From: Hyphomicrobiales bacterium
Lineage (GTDB): Bacteria; Pseudomonadota; Alphaproteobacteria; Rhizobiales; Rhizobiaceae
Assembly (NCBI GenBank): GCA_900466575.1
Contig: UBMP01000008.1
Span: forward strand, 1 to 64,000
Length of the DNA: 64,000 bases
Direction of reading: 5' to 3'
Below the pieces are notes generated by a model. That model saw only the letters and a program-made list of their open reading frames with translations. It was not told the origin of the DNA and searched no databases. Of the stretch, positions 29,523 to 37,663 are shown piece by piece. A program made the translations under genes and the position numbers. Positions within the stretch are counted from its first letter, which is position 1; every line of letters starts with the position of its first letter.

Positions 29523-30092
29523 TCAGGGCTTGCCGACCGTTACCTTGATCATCTTGTCGGGGTTCGAAACTTCACCATTGCTGCCTTCGCCACGCTTGAT
29601 CTTGTCGACGAATTCCATACCCGAAACCACCTTACCGACAACCGTGTACTGGCCGTTGAGGAAAGAGCCGGGGGCGAACATGATGAAGAACTGGGAGTTG
29701 GCGGAATCCGGGTTCTGCGAGCGGGCCATGCCAACCGTGCCGCGCTCGAAGGGAACCTTGGAGAACTCGGCCTTCAGGTCCGGGAGGCTGGAGCCGCCCA
29801 TGCCGGCCATCTTGGGCTGGTAGCTCTTGGCCGAATTCCCGTATTGCACGTCGCCGGTCTGCGCCATGAAGCCATCGATCACACGGTGGAAGACGACACC
29901 GTCATACTCGCCCTTCTTCGCAAGCTCCTCGAGGCGCTTGACATGATTGGGTGCAACATCGTTGGCGAGCTTGATGACGACCGGGCCGTCCTTGAGCTGG
30001 ATCGTCAGGAATTCGTCAGCCGCGCGGGCGACGGAAGCCGAGAAAGCGGCGATCGACACGAGGCCGGCTGCGAAGATATGAGAGAGTTTCAT
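29523..30092 (-). CDS. ppiA: periplasmic cyclophilin-type peptidylprolyl isomerase
   Basis: 189-residue cyclophilin with a signal peptide (LSHIFAAGLVSIAAFSASV, cleavage ARA-AD). Catalytic segments GVVFHRVIDGFMAQTGD and GTVGMARSQNPDSANSQFFI are intact, and a short insert (EGSNGEVSNPDKM) near the C terminus differs from the cytoplasmic copy. It helps fold secreted proteins. It follows coaD by 21 bases and precedes ppiB by 43 bases. Confidence 0.94.
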   Translation of the reverse strand: MKLSHIFAAGLVSIAAFSASVARAADEFLTIQLKDGPVVIKLANDVAPNHVKRLEELAKKGEYDGVVFHRVIDGFMAQTGDVQYGNSAKSYQPKMAGMGGSSLPDLKAEFSKVPFERGTVGMARSQNPDSANSQFFIMFAPGSFLNGQYTVVGKVVSGMEFVDKIKRGEGSNGEVSNPDKMIKVTVGKP

Positions 30093-30113
30093 GAAAGCTC
30101 CGTGAGAAGAAAA

Positions 30114-30611
30114 TCAGTTGCGCGCCGTCTTGGCGGCAAGCGCGTTCAGAACGGCGGCAGGAACGAAAGCGCTGACATCGCCGCCCATAAGGGCGATCTG
30201 CCTGACCAATGTGGCGGTAATGGGCCGCGAGGTTGCACCCGCTGGCACGAACACCGTCTGGATGTCGGGCGCCATCTGGCTGTTCATCCCGGCCATCTGC
30301 ATTTCATAGTCGAGATCGGTCCCGTCGCGCAGCCCGCGGATCAGCACCGAGGCTCCGGCCTGCCGCGTCGCGTCAACCGCAAGATTGGCAAAGGAGATCA
30401 CCTCGATCCGCGCTGCCGCCTTTGGCAGCACCGCCATGACGGAACTGCGGATGAGTTCGGATCGTTCCTCGAAGGTGAAAAGCGGCGCCTTGCCGGGATG
30501 AATGCCGATTCCGACGATCACCCGTTCGCACAGGTTCAGCGACTGAAGAAGTACATCGAGATGACCGTTGGTCATCGGATCGAATGAACCTGGATAGAAA
30601 GCGACGGTCAT
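30114..30611 (-). CDS. coaD: pantetheine-phosphate adenylyltransferase
   Basis: 165-residue PPAT, the fourth step of coenzyme A synthesis, adding AMP to 4'-phosphopantetheine. The nucleotidyltransferase motif [13 protein letters not shown] is at residues 8-20; [19 protein letters not shown] and a TLVRQIA segment near the end are conserved. First gene of the coaD-ppiA-ppiB operon. Length is normal. Confidence 0.96.
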   Translation of the reverse strand: MTVAFYPGSFDPMTNGHLDVLLQSLNLCERVIVGIGIHPGKAPLFTFEERSELIRSSVMAVLPKAAARIEVISFANLAVDATRQAGASVLIRGLRDGTDLDYEMQMAGMNSQMAPDIQTVFVPAGATSRPITATLVRQIALMGGDVSAFVPAAVLNALAAKTARN

Positions 30612-30808
30612 CGGGGTCCCAAGAGTGTTCGCCGCCTTTTGTCACGGATGCCCTCCGGCTGCAAGCAAAATGGCCCGCGCCGGGGCATCCCGGAAGCTGA
30701 ACACCATGTGAATGCTCCATTCAAGGACGCTTCAGCCCCTCTCTCATAATCTGTCAACCATGCCGGACGATGGAACCAAATTGAAGTTCCGGCGTTGAGG
30801 ATTTGGAA

Positions 30809-30946
30809 ATGCTTGCCGTGTTCATGATAGCCGCAGCAATCGCCGCTCTTGGACTTGAGTTGCTTCTCGAAAGCCAACTTGGGACAGAATTGAAGAGGCG
30901 GATTGTTACTGTTGTAACTGCGTCAACCCGGCGAACCGTACGATAA
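30809..30946 (+). CDS. unrecognised 45-residue membrane protein 1
   Basis: Short reading frame of exactly 45 codons. GAGGA lies 7 bases before the ATG. The first 20 residues (MLAVFMIAAAIAALGLELLL) form one hydrophobic segment, followed by a basic tail ending TASTRRTVR. No family is recognised. It is followed after 29 bases by a second 45-codon frame of the same layout, probably on the same message. The strong ribosome-binding site and the charge pattern favour a real gene; short frames can arise by chance. Confidence 0.55.
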   Translation: MLAVFMIAAAIAALGLELLLESQLGTELKRRIVTVVTASTRRTVR

Positions 30947-30975
30947 CCGGACACGGACCCTGAAGGAGAACTGAA

Positions 30976-31113
30976 ATGCTCATCATGTCAGCGCTTGCCG
31001 GATTGATCGCCGCCATGTTCACGGCCTCCGTGGCTGCAAGTATTGTTGCCATGCGTCACGAAGATGTGAGCGGCGATGACGCGAAAAACGGGTATAATCG
31101 ACCCGTATTCTGA
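30976..31113 (+). CDS. unrecognised 45-residue membrane protein 2
   Basis: 45 codons with GAAGGAG 7 bases before the ATG, the best ribosome-binding site in this interval. Residues 4-26 (SALAGLIAAMFTASVAASIV) are hydrophobic; the tail is polar (EDVSGDDAKNGYNRPVF). No family recognised. A strong intrinsic terminator begins 34 bases after the stop, giving a compact two-gene unit with the preceding frame. Confidence 0.62.
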   Translation: MLIMSALAGLIAAMFTASVAASIVAMRHEDVSGDDAKNGYNRPVF

Positions 31114-31147
31114 AATTTACCTAGGGCCTCCAGCCTTGGTCGATGAA

Positions 31148-31179
31148 GTCGGATGGGTTCCCTGCCCATCCGGCTTTTT
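31148..31179 (+). terminator. intrinsic terminator after small protein 2
   Basis: Ten-pair stem (31148-31157 with 31165-31174, one GU pair), loop TTCCCTG, then TTTTT. The loop and stem closely resemble the terminator at 31497-31527. Confidence 0.88.
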
Positions 31180-31326
31180 CTTTGTCCGTTTCTTGCGATA
31201 GACCTTGGGAGTTTTCTGAACGCCAGATGAACGAGCCGTTCAAGCAGGTTTCAGTTGCACTGCAGTAAAACCGTTACCAATGGCGCTGGAACCTCCCATT
31301 CGGCGCGCAAGACATGAGGTGACGAG

Positions 31327-31464
31327 ATGTTTGCAGTTCACATGATCCTTTCCGTTATCGTTCCCGTTGGGCTGATCGCGACGATCGCCATCATCGGTGA
31401 ACAGCGCAATGTCCGCCGCATCAGCGCGCGCAACATGAAGTTCGCTGCCGCCGCTGCCAAGTGA
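31327..31464 (+). CDS. unrecognised 45-residue membrane protein 3
   Basis: Again exactly 45 codons, with AGGTGA 4 bases before the ATG. Residues 5-24 (HMILSVIVPVGLIATIAIIG) form one hydrophobic segment; the tail is basic and alanine rich (RNVRRISARNMKF, AAAAAK). No family recognised. It is followed 33 bases later by its own terminator. Sequence likeness to proteins 1 and 2 is limited to layout, length and the shared terminator style. Confidence 0.6.
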   Translation: MFAVHMILSVIVPVGLIATIAIIGEQRNVRRISARNMKFAAAAAK

Positions 31465-31496
31465 GTTTTGAATACTGATTGACCCCAGTCTTCTAG

Positions 31497-31527
31497 CCGG
31501 ATGGTTTCCCCGACCATCCGGTTTTTT
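31497..31527 (+). terminator. intrinsic terminator after small protein 3
   Basis: Perfect 9-bp stem CCGGATGGT-TTCCCCG-ACCATCCGG followed by six T. A near copy of the terminator at 31148-31179. Confidence 0.9.
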
Positions 31528-31612
31528 CTGTGTCATGAAGAGAAGGTCTCTATCTTGACGCCTTTACGCAATTCGGGACGCAAAACTGCTTCGCACTTTA
31601 CCGGAATCGCTG

Positions 31613-34600
31613 CTAGCCCTTCGCGAAGCCCGCGAGCTGGGTCATGATCTGGGCCGCGGCGACAAGCCGACGTTCAGGTTGCGGCAAGTCGCGCATCAGG
31701 AACACGCTCTGGTCAGGCCTGATCTTCGCCATGGAACCCTGTTTGGCGATATAGCCGACCAGCGCCGCCGGGTTCGGGAATTCCTTGTTGCGGAACTGGA
31801 TGACGATGCCCTTCGGTCCCGCATCGAGCTTCTCGACATTGGCGACCCGGCAAAGTCCCTTGATATAGACGACCTTGAGGAGATGCTGGACCTCCATGGG
31901 GAGGGGACCGAAGCGGTCGATGAGTTCCGCACCGAAGGCGTCAATCTCGGACGGTTCGGAAAGTTCGCCAAGACGTCGATAAAGTCCGAGGCGCAGATGC
32001 AGGTCCGGGACGTAATCTTCCGGAATCATGACAGACGCGCCGACGGAAATCTGCGGTGACCAGCCGGTGTCGGCGATCTCGTCTATGCCCTTCACTTCCG
32101 CGACCGCCTCTTCCAGCATCTGCTGGTACAGCTCGAAGCCGACTTCCTTGATATGGCCGGACTGCTCTTCGCCGAGCAGATTGCCCGCGCCGCGGATATC
32201 GAGGTCGTGGCTCGCCAGTTGGAAGCCGGCGCCCAGCGTGTCGAGCGACTGCAGAACCTTCAGACGGCGTTCGGCCGTCTGCGTCAGCACCTTGTTGACC
32301 GGCAGCGTGAAAAGGGCGAAGGCGCGCACCTTGGAACGGCCGACTCGGCCGCGGAGCTGATAAAGCTGCGCCAGCCCGAACATATCGGCGCGATGCACGA
32401 TCATCGTGTTGGCGGTCGGCACATCGAGGCCCGATTCGACGATGGTGGTGGACAGCAGCACGTCGTACTGCCCGTCATAGAAGGCGTTCATCACGTCTTC
32501 GAGTTCACTCGCCGCCATCTGGCCATGGGCAACGGCGACCTTCAGTTCCGGCACGTTCTCTCGCAGGAAGTCCTGGATTTCCGACAGATCCGAGAGACGC
32601 GGGCAGACATAGAAGCTCTGGCCGCCGCGATAATGCTCCCGCATCAGCGTCTCGCGGATGACGAGACCGTCAAAGGGCGAGATGAAGGTGCGCACCGCCA
32701 TGCGGTCGACCGGCGGCGTGGTGATGAGCGAGAGTTCGCGCACGCCGGTCATGGCAAGCTGCATGGTGCGCGGGATCGGCGTGGCGGAGAGCGTCAGGAC
32801 GTGGATATCCGACTTGAGCTCCTTCAGGCGCTCCTTGTGCTTGACGCCGAAATGCTGCTCCTCATCGATGATCAAGAGGCCCAGATTGGCGAACTTGATG
32901 CCGCTGCCGAGCAACGCGTGGGTCCCGACCACGATATCAGTCTTGCCGCTCGCAAGCTCTTCCTTGGTCAGCGCCAGTTCCCTGGACGTGACCAGACGCG
33001 AGGCCTGATTGATACGGACCGGCAGACCACGGAAACGCTCGACAAAGGTCTTGTAATGCTGGCGGGCCAGCAGCGTTGTCGGCACGACAACGGCAACCTG
33101 AACGCCATTCATCGCGGCGATGAAGGCGGCGCGGAGCGCCACTTCCGTCTTGCCGAAGCCGACATCGCCGCAGACGAGACGATCCATCGGCTTGCCGGCA
33201 CCTAAATCCTCACGCACGGCCTCGATGGCCGTCAGCTGGTCGTCTGTCTCGTCATAGGGGAAGCGGGCGGCGAATTCGTCATAAACGCCATCGGGGGCCG
33301 CAAGCACAGTGGCATGCCGCGTCAGCCGTTCGGCGGCGATGCGGATGAGATGGCCCGCCATATCAAGCAGGCGCTTCTTGAGCTTGGCCTTGCGCGCCTG
33401 CCAGGCGACCCCGCCGAGCTTGTCGAGCGGCACTTCCGTGCCCTCGCCGCCGAAGCGGGAAAGAAGATCGATATTTTCGACCGGCAGGAAGAGCTTGGCG
33501 CCCTCGGCATATTGCAGCTCGAGGCAGGCATGCGGCGCACCGGCGGCCTCGATGGTGCGAAGACCGACGAAGCGGCCGATGCCGTGTTCGGCGTGGACGA
33601 CGATTGCTCCCTCATCCAGACCGGCAACTTCCGAGATGTAATCGGCGCCGCGCTTCCGACGCTTGGAGCGGCGCACCATGCGGTCGCCGAGAATATCCTG
33701 TTCGCCGACGATGACAACATCGCCCGCCTCGAAGCCGCTTTCAAGCGAGAGCACGGCAGCAGCCGCCTCGCCCTTGTCGAGCGATCTCAGTTCGGAAAAG
33801 GCCTTGATCGGCTTGATGCGTGCGAGACCGTGTTCGCTCAAAACCTGTAGCAGGCGATCAAGCGAACCTTCCGACCAGCCGGCAATCACGACCTTGCGCC
33901 CTGCCGCGCGCTTGTCGGCGATATGCTTGACGGCGAGTTCGAAGACGTTGACGCGCTCGCCCGTCTCTTCGGTCCCTTGCGCCTTCGCCCAGCGAGGACC
34001 GGGCCGGGCATCGGGCGTCATGACCTTGCGGCCGGCAAGCTCATCCTCGGCAAAGGGCGTGATGCGGATTGCGCCGCGTGCGTTGAGCATCTGCGACAGG
34101 CGGTCGGCGTTCACATAGAGCTGGTCCGGCGGCACAGGCTTGTAGGGGGCGGATTGCGCCGTCTTGCCCTTGCCCGTTTCGCCGGCGGCCTTGCGGGCTT
34201 CGTAATAGTCTTCGATCAGACTGGAACGTTCGCGTGCCGCTTCTTCCAGCGTATGGTCGGTGACGATGCGGAAGTTTTCGATCTGGTCGAGAACGGTGTC
34301 GAGCTTCTCGTAATAGAGCGGCAGCCAGTGCTCCATGCCGGCATAGCGCCGGCCCTCCGAGACGGCCTGATAAAGCGCGTCGTCGCGGGTCGCAGCGCCG
34401 AACATCGAAAGGTAGTTGGTGCGAAACCGGCTGATCGTTTCCGGCGTGAGCGTGACTTCGCTCATCGGGTTGAGATCGAGCGAGCGGGCCTGTCCCGTCG
34501 TCCGCTGGCTTGCGGGGTCGAAATGGCGGATGGTTTCGAGTGTATCGCCGAAGAAGTCGAGACGCACCGGCTCCGCCTCGCCCGGCACATAGACGTCCAG

Positions 34601-35116
34601 AATGCCGCCGCGCACGGCGAATTCGCCGACCTCGCGCACCGTCGGCACGCGCTCGAAACCGTTGCGCTCCAGCCGCGCGGCGATGTCTTCCATGCGGATG
34701 ACCTGGCCTGGCCGCGCCGAAAAGGCCAGCGCTTCGATGACCTCGCGCGGCGGCACCTTCTGCAGGACTGCGTTGGCGGTGGCCAGCAGGATCGCCGCAT
34801 GCGGTTGCTTGGCGTGACGCGCCAGAGCCGCAAGCGTGGACAGCCGTTCGGCGGCGACATCGGCGCCGGGCGACACGCGGTCGTAAGGCAGGCAGTCCCA
34901 GCCGGGCAGCGTCAGCACCGGAATGTCGGGCGCGAAGAAGGAGAGCAATTGCGTGAGATCGGCGAGCCGCTGACCGTCCGAGACGAGATAGGCAATCGCC
35001 GCACCCGAACGCGCCATGTCAGCGAGGATCATCGCCTCCATGCCGGGCGGCACGGCCGCAACGGCAGCCGGGCCGTCTGCGGCCAGAAGCTTTTTCACGT
35101 CCAGCGGAGATGTCAT
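31613..35116 (-). CDS. mfd: transcription-repair coupling factor
   Basis: 1167-residue SF2 translocase that removes RNA polymerase stalled at lesions and recruits UvrA. Domains in order: UvrB-like N-terminal region, RNA-polymerase-interacting domain (GAIVVHAEHGIGRFVGLRTI around residue 510), helicase motifs (Walker A GDVGFGKTEVALRAAF, DEEQHFGVKHKERLK, TLSATPIPRTMQLA, QLRGRVGRSKVRAF) and the C-terminal TRCF domain (DLHLRLGLYRRL). Length is normal. It ends 86 bases after the small-protein terminator region on the opposite strand, and is followed upstream by sdhE. Confidence 0.98.
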   Translation of the reverse strand: MTSPLDVKKLLAADGPAAVAAVPPGMEAMILADMARSGAAIAYLVSDGQRLADLTQLLSFFAPDIPVLTLPGWDCLPYDRVSPGADVAAERLSTLAALARHAKQPHAAILLATANAVLQKVPPREVIEALAFSARPGQVIRMEDIAARLERNGFERVPTVREVGEFAVRGGILDVYVPGEAEPVRLDFFGDTLETIRHFDPASQRTTGQARSLDLNPMSEVTLTPETISRFRTNYLSMFGAATRDDALYQAVSEGRRYAGMEHWLPLYYEKLDTVLDQIENFRIVTDHTLEEAARERSSLIEDYYEARKAAGETGKGKTAQSAPYKPVPPDQLYVNADRLSQMLNARGAIRITPFAEDELAGRKVMTPDARPGPRWAKAQGTEETGERVNVFELAVKHIADKRAAGRKVVIAGWSEGSLDRLLQVLSEHGLARIKPIKAFSELRSLDKGEAAAAVLSLESGFEAGDVVIVGEQDILGDRMVRRSKRRKRGADYISEVAGLDEGAIVVHAEHGIGRFVGLRTIEAAGAPHACLELQYAEGAKLFLPVENIDLLSRFGGEGTEVPLDKLGGVAWQARKAKLKKRLLDMAGHLIRIAAERLTRHATVLAAPDGVYDEFAARFPYDETDDQLTAIEAVREDLGAGKPMDRLVCGDVGFGKTEVALRAAFIAAMNGVQVAVVVPTTLLARQHYKTFVERFRGLPVRINQASRLVTSRELALTKEELASGKTDIVVGTHALLGSGIKFANLGLLIIDEEQHFGVKHKERLKELKSDIHVLTLSATPIPRTMQLAMTGVRELSLITTPPVDRMAVRTFISPFDGLVIRETLMREHYRGGQSFYVCPRLSDLSEIQDFLRENVPELKVAVAHGQMAASELEDVMNAFYDGQYDVLLSTTIVESGLDVPTANTMIVHRADMFGLAQLYQLRGRVGRSKVRAFALFTLPVNKVLTQTAERRLKVLQSLDTLGAGFQLASHDLDIRGAGNLLGEEQSGHIKEVGFELYQQMLEEAVAEVKGIDEIADTGWSPQISVGASVMIPEDYVPDLHLRLGLYRRLGELSEPSEIDAFGAELIDRFGPLPMEVQHLLKVVYIKGLCRVANVEKLDAGPKGIVIQFRNKEFPNPAALVGYIAKQGSMAKIRPDQSVFLMRDLPQPERRLVAAAQIMTQLAGFAKG

Positions 35117-35147
35117 CAGGCTTGCTCGTTTAATGGAATCAACAAGA

Positions 35148-35453
35148 TCAGGATTGCGTTTTCAGGATCGGGTCGAAGTCGGGGCGATATGAGGCGATGC
35201 GTTCGAAGAGTGGCGTCTGATAAACCTCGGGCACCGGCTTTTCACCCGTGATGAATTTCACGAGATCCGCATCCTCTTCGGCCATAATGCGTTCCAGCTC
35301 GTCGAGTTCCTCATCCGACAGCGTTGCGATCTCGTCATCGGCGAACTGGCCGAGGATCAGGTCCATCTCGCGAATGCCGCGATGCCAGGCGCGAAAGAGA
35401 ATGCGCTTGCGGCGCGGCGAGATGTCGGCGCTCGAACGTGTCGTTCCGGTCAT
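35148..35453 (-). CDS. sdhE: FAD assembly factor SdhE
   Basis: 101-residue member of the SdhE/SDH5 (YgfY, DUF339) family that helps attach FAD covalently to succinate dehydrogenase. The RGxxE signature is at RAWHRGIREMDLILGQFAD, followed by the acidic helix ELERIMAEEDADLVKFITG. ATG at 35453 has GAGGA 7 bases upstream, which rejects the longer frame starting at 35699. It lies 31 bases before mfd and diverges from recG, the usual order in rhizobia. Confidence 0.9.
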   Translation of the reverse strand: MTGTTRSSADISPRRKRILFRAWHRGIREMDLILGQFADDEIATLSDEELDELERIMAEEDADLVKFITGEKPVPEVYQTPLFERIASYRPDFDPILKTQS

Positions 35454-35545
35454 GCTTCGTTCCTCAACAATGAGGTCTCTATAGTCCTTGGAAATCGCCT
35501 TGTCAGCCTTGCATTTGCGCGAATTTGAAGGGCATGGTTCGGACC

Positions 35546-37651
35546 ATGAGACCTGCGATCCTCGATCCGCTTTTTGCGCCCCTGTCCACGCTGCCCGGCA
35601 TCGGGCCGCGCACGGGCGATCTTTATGCGAAGCTTCTCGATCGCGAAAACATAGACGATTGCAGGGTCTTGGACCTCGTTCTTCATATTCCGTCTTCATT
35701 GATCGACCGACGCAACCAGCCGGGCATCGCGCTGGCGCCAGAAGGTGCGATCGTTACGATCAAGGGTTTCGTGGACCGCCATCAACCGGCGCCGCGCGGC
35801 AATGCTTCAGCCCCCTATCGGGTTTTCATCCATGACGACACGGGTGAACTTGCGCTCACGTATTTCCGCGTCAAGGGCAACTGGCTGGAAAAGGCCCTGC
35901 CCGTCGGCGAGGATGTCATCGTTTCCGGCAAGGTCAACTGGTTCAATGGCCGCCCTTCCATGGTTCACCCCGATTATGCGGCAACGGTGGAAGACATGGA
36001 CAAGCTGCCGCTGGTCGAGCCGGTCTATCCGATGACGGCGGGCCTGTCGCCCAAGGCGCTGCGAAAGACCATCGAGGCGGCTGTCGAGCGCCTGCCCGAT
36101 CTCCCCGAATGGCTGGATCCGGCTCTGACTGCCAAGCACAGTTTTCCCTCGGTCAGGGAGAGCTTCGAGCGTCTCCACCATCCGCGCGACGCCGCCGATC
36201 TCGACTTGCAGGCTCCGGCCCGGCGCAGGCTCGCCTATGATGAATTCCTCGCGGGGCAGATTTCGCTTGCGCTCGTCCGGCAAAGGCTGCGCAAGGCGGC
36301 GGGCATTCCCGTTCATGCAACGGGTAAGCTATCCGTGCAAATCCGCCAAGCCATGCCCTTCTCGCTCACCGGCAGCCAGGAGGCCGCCGTTAAAGCCGTG
36401 CTTGAAGACATGGCGGGCGAGCAGCGGATGCTCAGGCTTTTGCAGGGTGATGTCGGCTCGGGCAAGACGGCCGTGGCGCTGATGGCGATGGCGGCGGCGG
36501 TCGAGGCCGGCGGCCAGGCCGTGCTGATGGCCCCGACGGAAATTCTGGCAAGGCAACACCTTGAAACGATTCAAAAATATACCGCCAATACAGATATTTC
36601 CGTTCTTCTTCTCACAGGAAAAATGAAGACTGCCGAGCGGCGCGAGGCACTGGAACGCATTGAAAGTGGCGAAGCGAATATCGTGATCGGCACGCATGCG
36701 CTGTTTCAGGATAACGTCAATTATTCCAATCTCCTGCTGGCCGTCGTGGACGAACAGCATCGTTTCGGCGTCCATCAGCGTTTGCGGCTGACTGCCAAGG
36801 GCCTGTCGCCACACATGCTGGTCATGACCGCGACGCCGATCCCGCGCACGCTCGTGCTTGCCGCCTTTGGCGACATGGACGTGTCCAAGCTCACCGAGAA
36901 GCCGGCGGGCCGCAAACCGATCCAGACTGCGGTCATTCCCATGGAGCGCCTGAGCGATATTGTCGAGCGACTGCGCGCAGCCACCGCCGAGGGCAAGAAA
37001 GCCTATTGGATCTGCCCGCTGGTAGAGGAGTCCGATGTCTCCGATCTGATGTCGGCCGAGGAGCGCCATGCGGTTCTCACCAAGGCGCTAGGGCAACGGA
37101 TCGGCCTCGTCCATGGCCGCATGAGCGCGGCGGAGAAGGACGAAGCCATGGTGCTCTTCAAGAGCGGCCAGACGCGCCTTCTCGTCGCCACCACGGTCAT
37201 CGAGGTCGGTGTCGACGTGCCGGATGCCACGATCATGGTGATCGAGCACGCCGAGCGTTTCGGCCTTGCGCAGCTTCACCAGTTGCGCGGCCGTGTCGGG
37301 CGCGGCGACGAGGCCTCCACCTGCCTGCTACTCTACAAAGGGCCATTGAGCGAGAATGGCCGAGCGCGGCTCAACATCATGCGCGAGACCGAGGACGGGT
37401 TCCTCATCGCCGAGGAAGACCTGAAGCTGCGCGGCGAAGGCGAACTTCTCGGCACCCGCCAATCCGGCACGCCGGGCTTTCATCTGGCAAGCCTCGAGGC
37501 GCATGGGGATCTTCTGGAGATGGCGCGCAAGGATGCGGCCTATATCCTGACGAAGGACCCGAACCTTGAAGGCGAACGCGGCGACCGCATCCGCGAGTTG
37601 CTCTATTTCCACCGGCGCGACGAAGCGATCCGGTTTCTCCGCGCCGGCTGA
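35546..37651 (+). CDS. recG: ATP-dependent DNA helicase RecG
   Basis: 701-residue branch-migration helicase for stalled forks and recombination intermediates. Seen: the N-terminal wedge OB fold (IVTIKGFVDRHQPAPRGNAS, TGELALTYFRVKGNWLEKAL), Walker A LLQGDVGSGKTAVAL, motif II VVDEQHRFGVHQR, MTATPIPRTLVLAAFGD and LHQLRGRVGRG. The ATG at 35546 (MRPAILDPLF) fits the family start; ATG 35534 and TTG 35525 lie just upstream and the ribosome-binding site is ambiguous. Divergent from sdhE; converges with the FIST gene with 12 bases between. Confidence 0.97.
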   Translation: MRPAILDPLFAPLSTLPGIGPRTGDLYAKLLDRENIDDCRVLDLVLHIPSSLIDRRNQPGIALAPEGAIVTIKGFVDRHQPAPRGNASAPYRVFIHDDTGELALTYFRVKGNWLEKALPVGEDVIVSGKVNWFNGRPSMVHPDYAATVEDMDKLPLVEPVYPMTAGLSPKALRKTIEAAVERLPDLPEWLDPALTAKHSFPSVRESFERLHHPRDAADLDLQAPARRRLAYDEFLAGQISLALVRQRLRKAAGIPVHATGKLSVQIRQAMPFSLTGSQEAAVKAVLEDMAGEQRMLRLLQGDVGSGKTAVALMAMAAAVEAGGQAVLMAPTEILARQHLETIQKYTANTDISVLLLTGKMKTAERREALERIESGEANIVIGTHALFQDNVNYSNLLLAVVDEQHRFGVHQRLRLTAKGLSPHMLVMTATPIPRTLVLAAFGDMDVSKLTEKPAGRKPIQTAVIPMERLSDIVERLRAATAEGKKAYWICPLVEESDVSDLMSAEERHAVLTKALGQRIGLVHGRMSAAEKDEAMVLFKSGQTRLLVATTVIEVGVDVPDATIMVIEHAERFGLAQLHQLRGRVGRGDEASTCLLLYKGPLSENGRARLNIMRETEDGFLIAEEDLKLRGEGELLGTRQSGTPGFHLASLEAHGDLLEMARKDAAYILTKDPNLEGERGDRIRELLYFHRRDEAIRFLRAG

Positions 37652-37663
37652 ACTCTCGTTCGT

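Noticed and set aside
31227-31268. 13-codon frame before small protein 3 as a leader peptide
   Set aside because: No ribosome-binding site and no attenuator-like structure beside it.
33923-35251. 442-codon open frame antisense to mfd
   Set aside because: Shadow of mfd, which shows full helicase motifs; the antisense product has no recognisable domain or ribosome-binding site.
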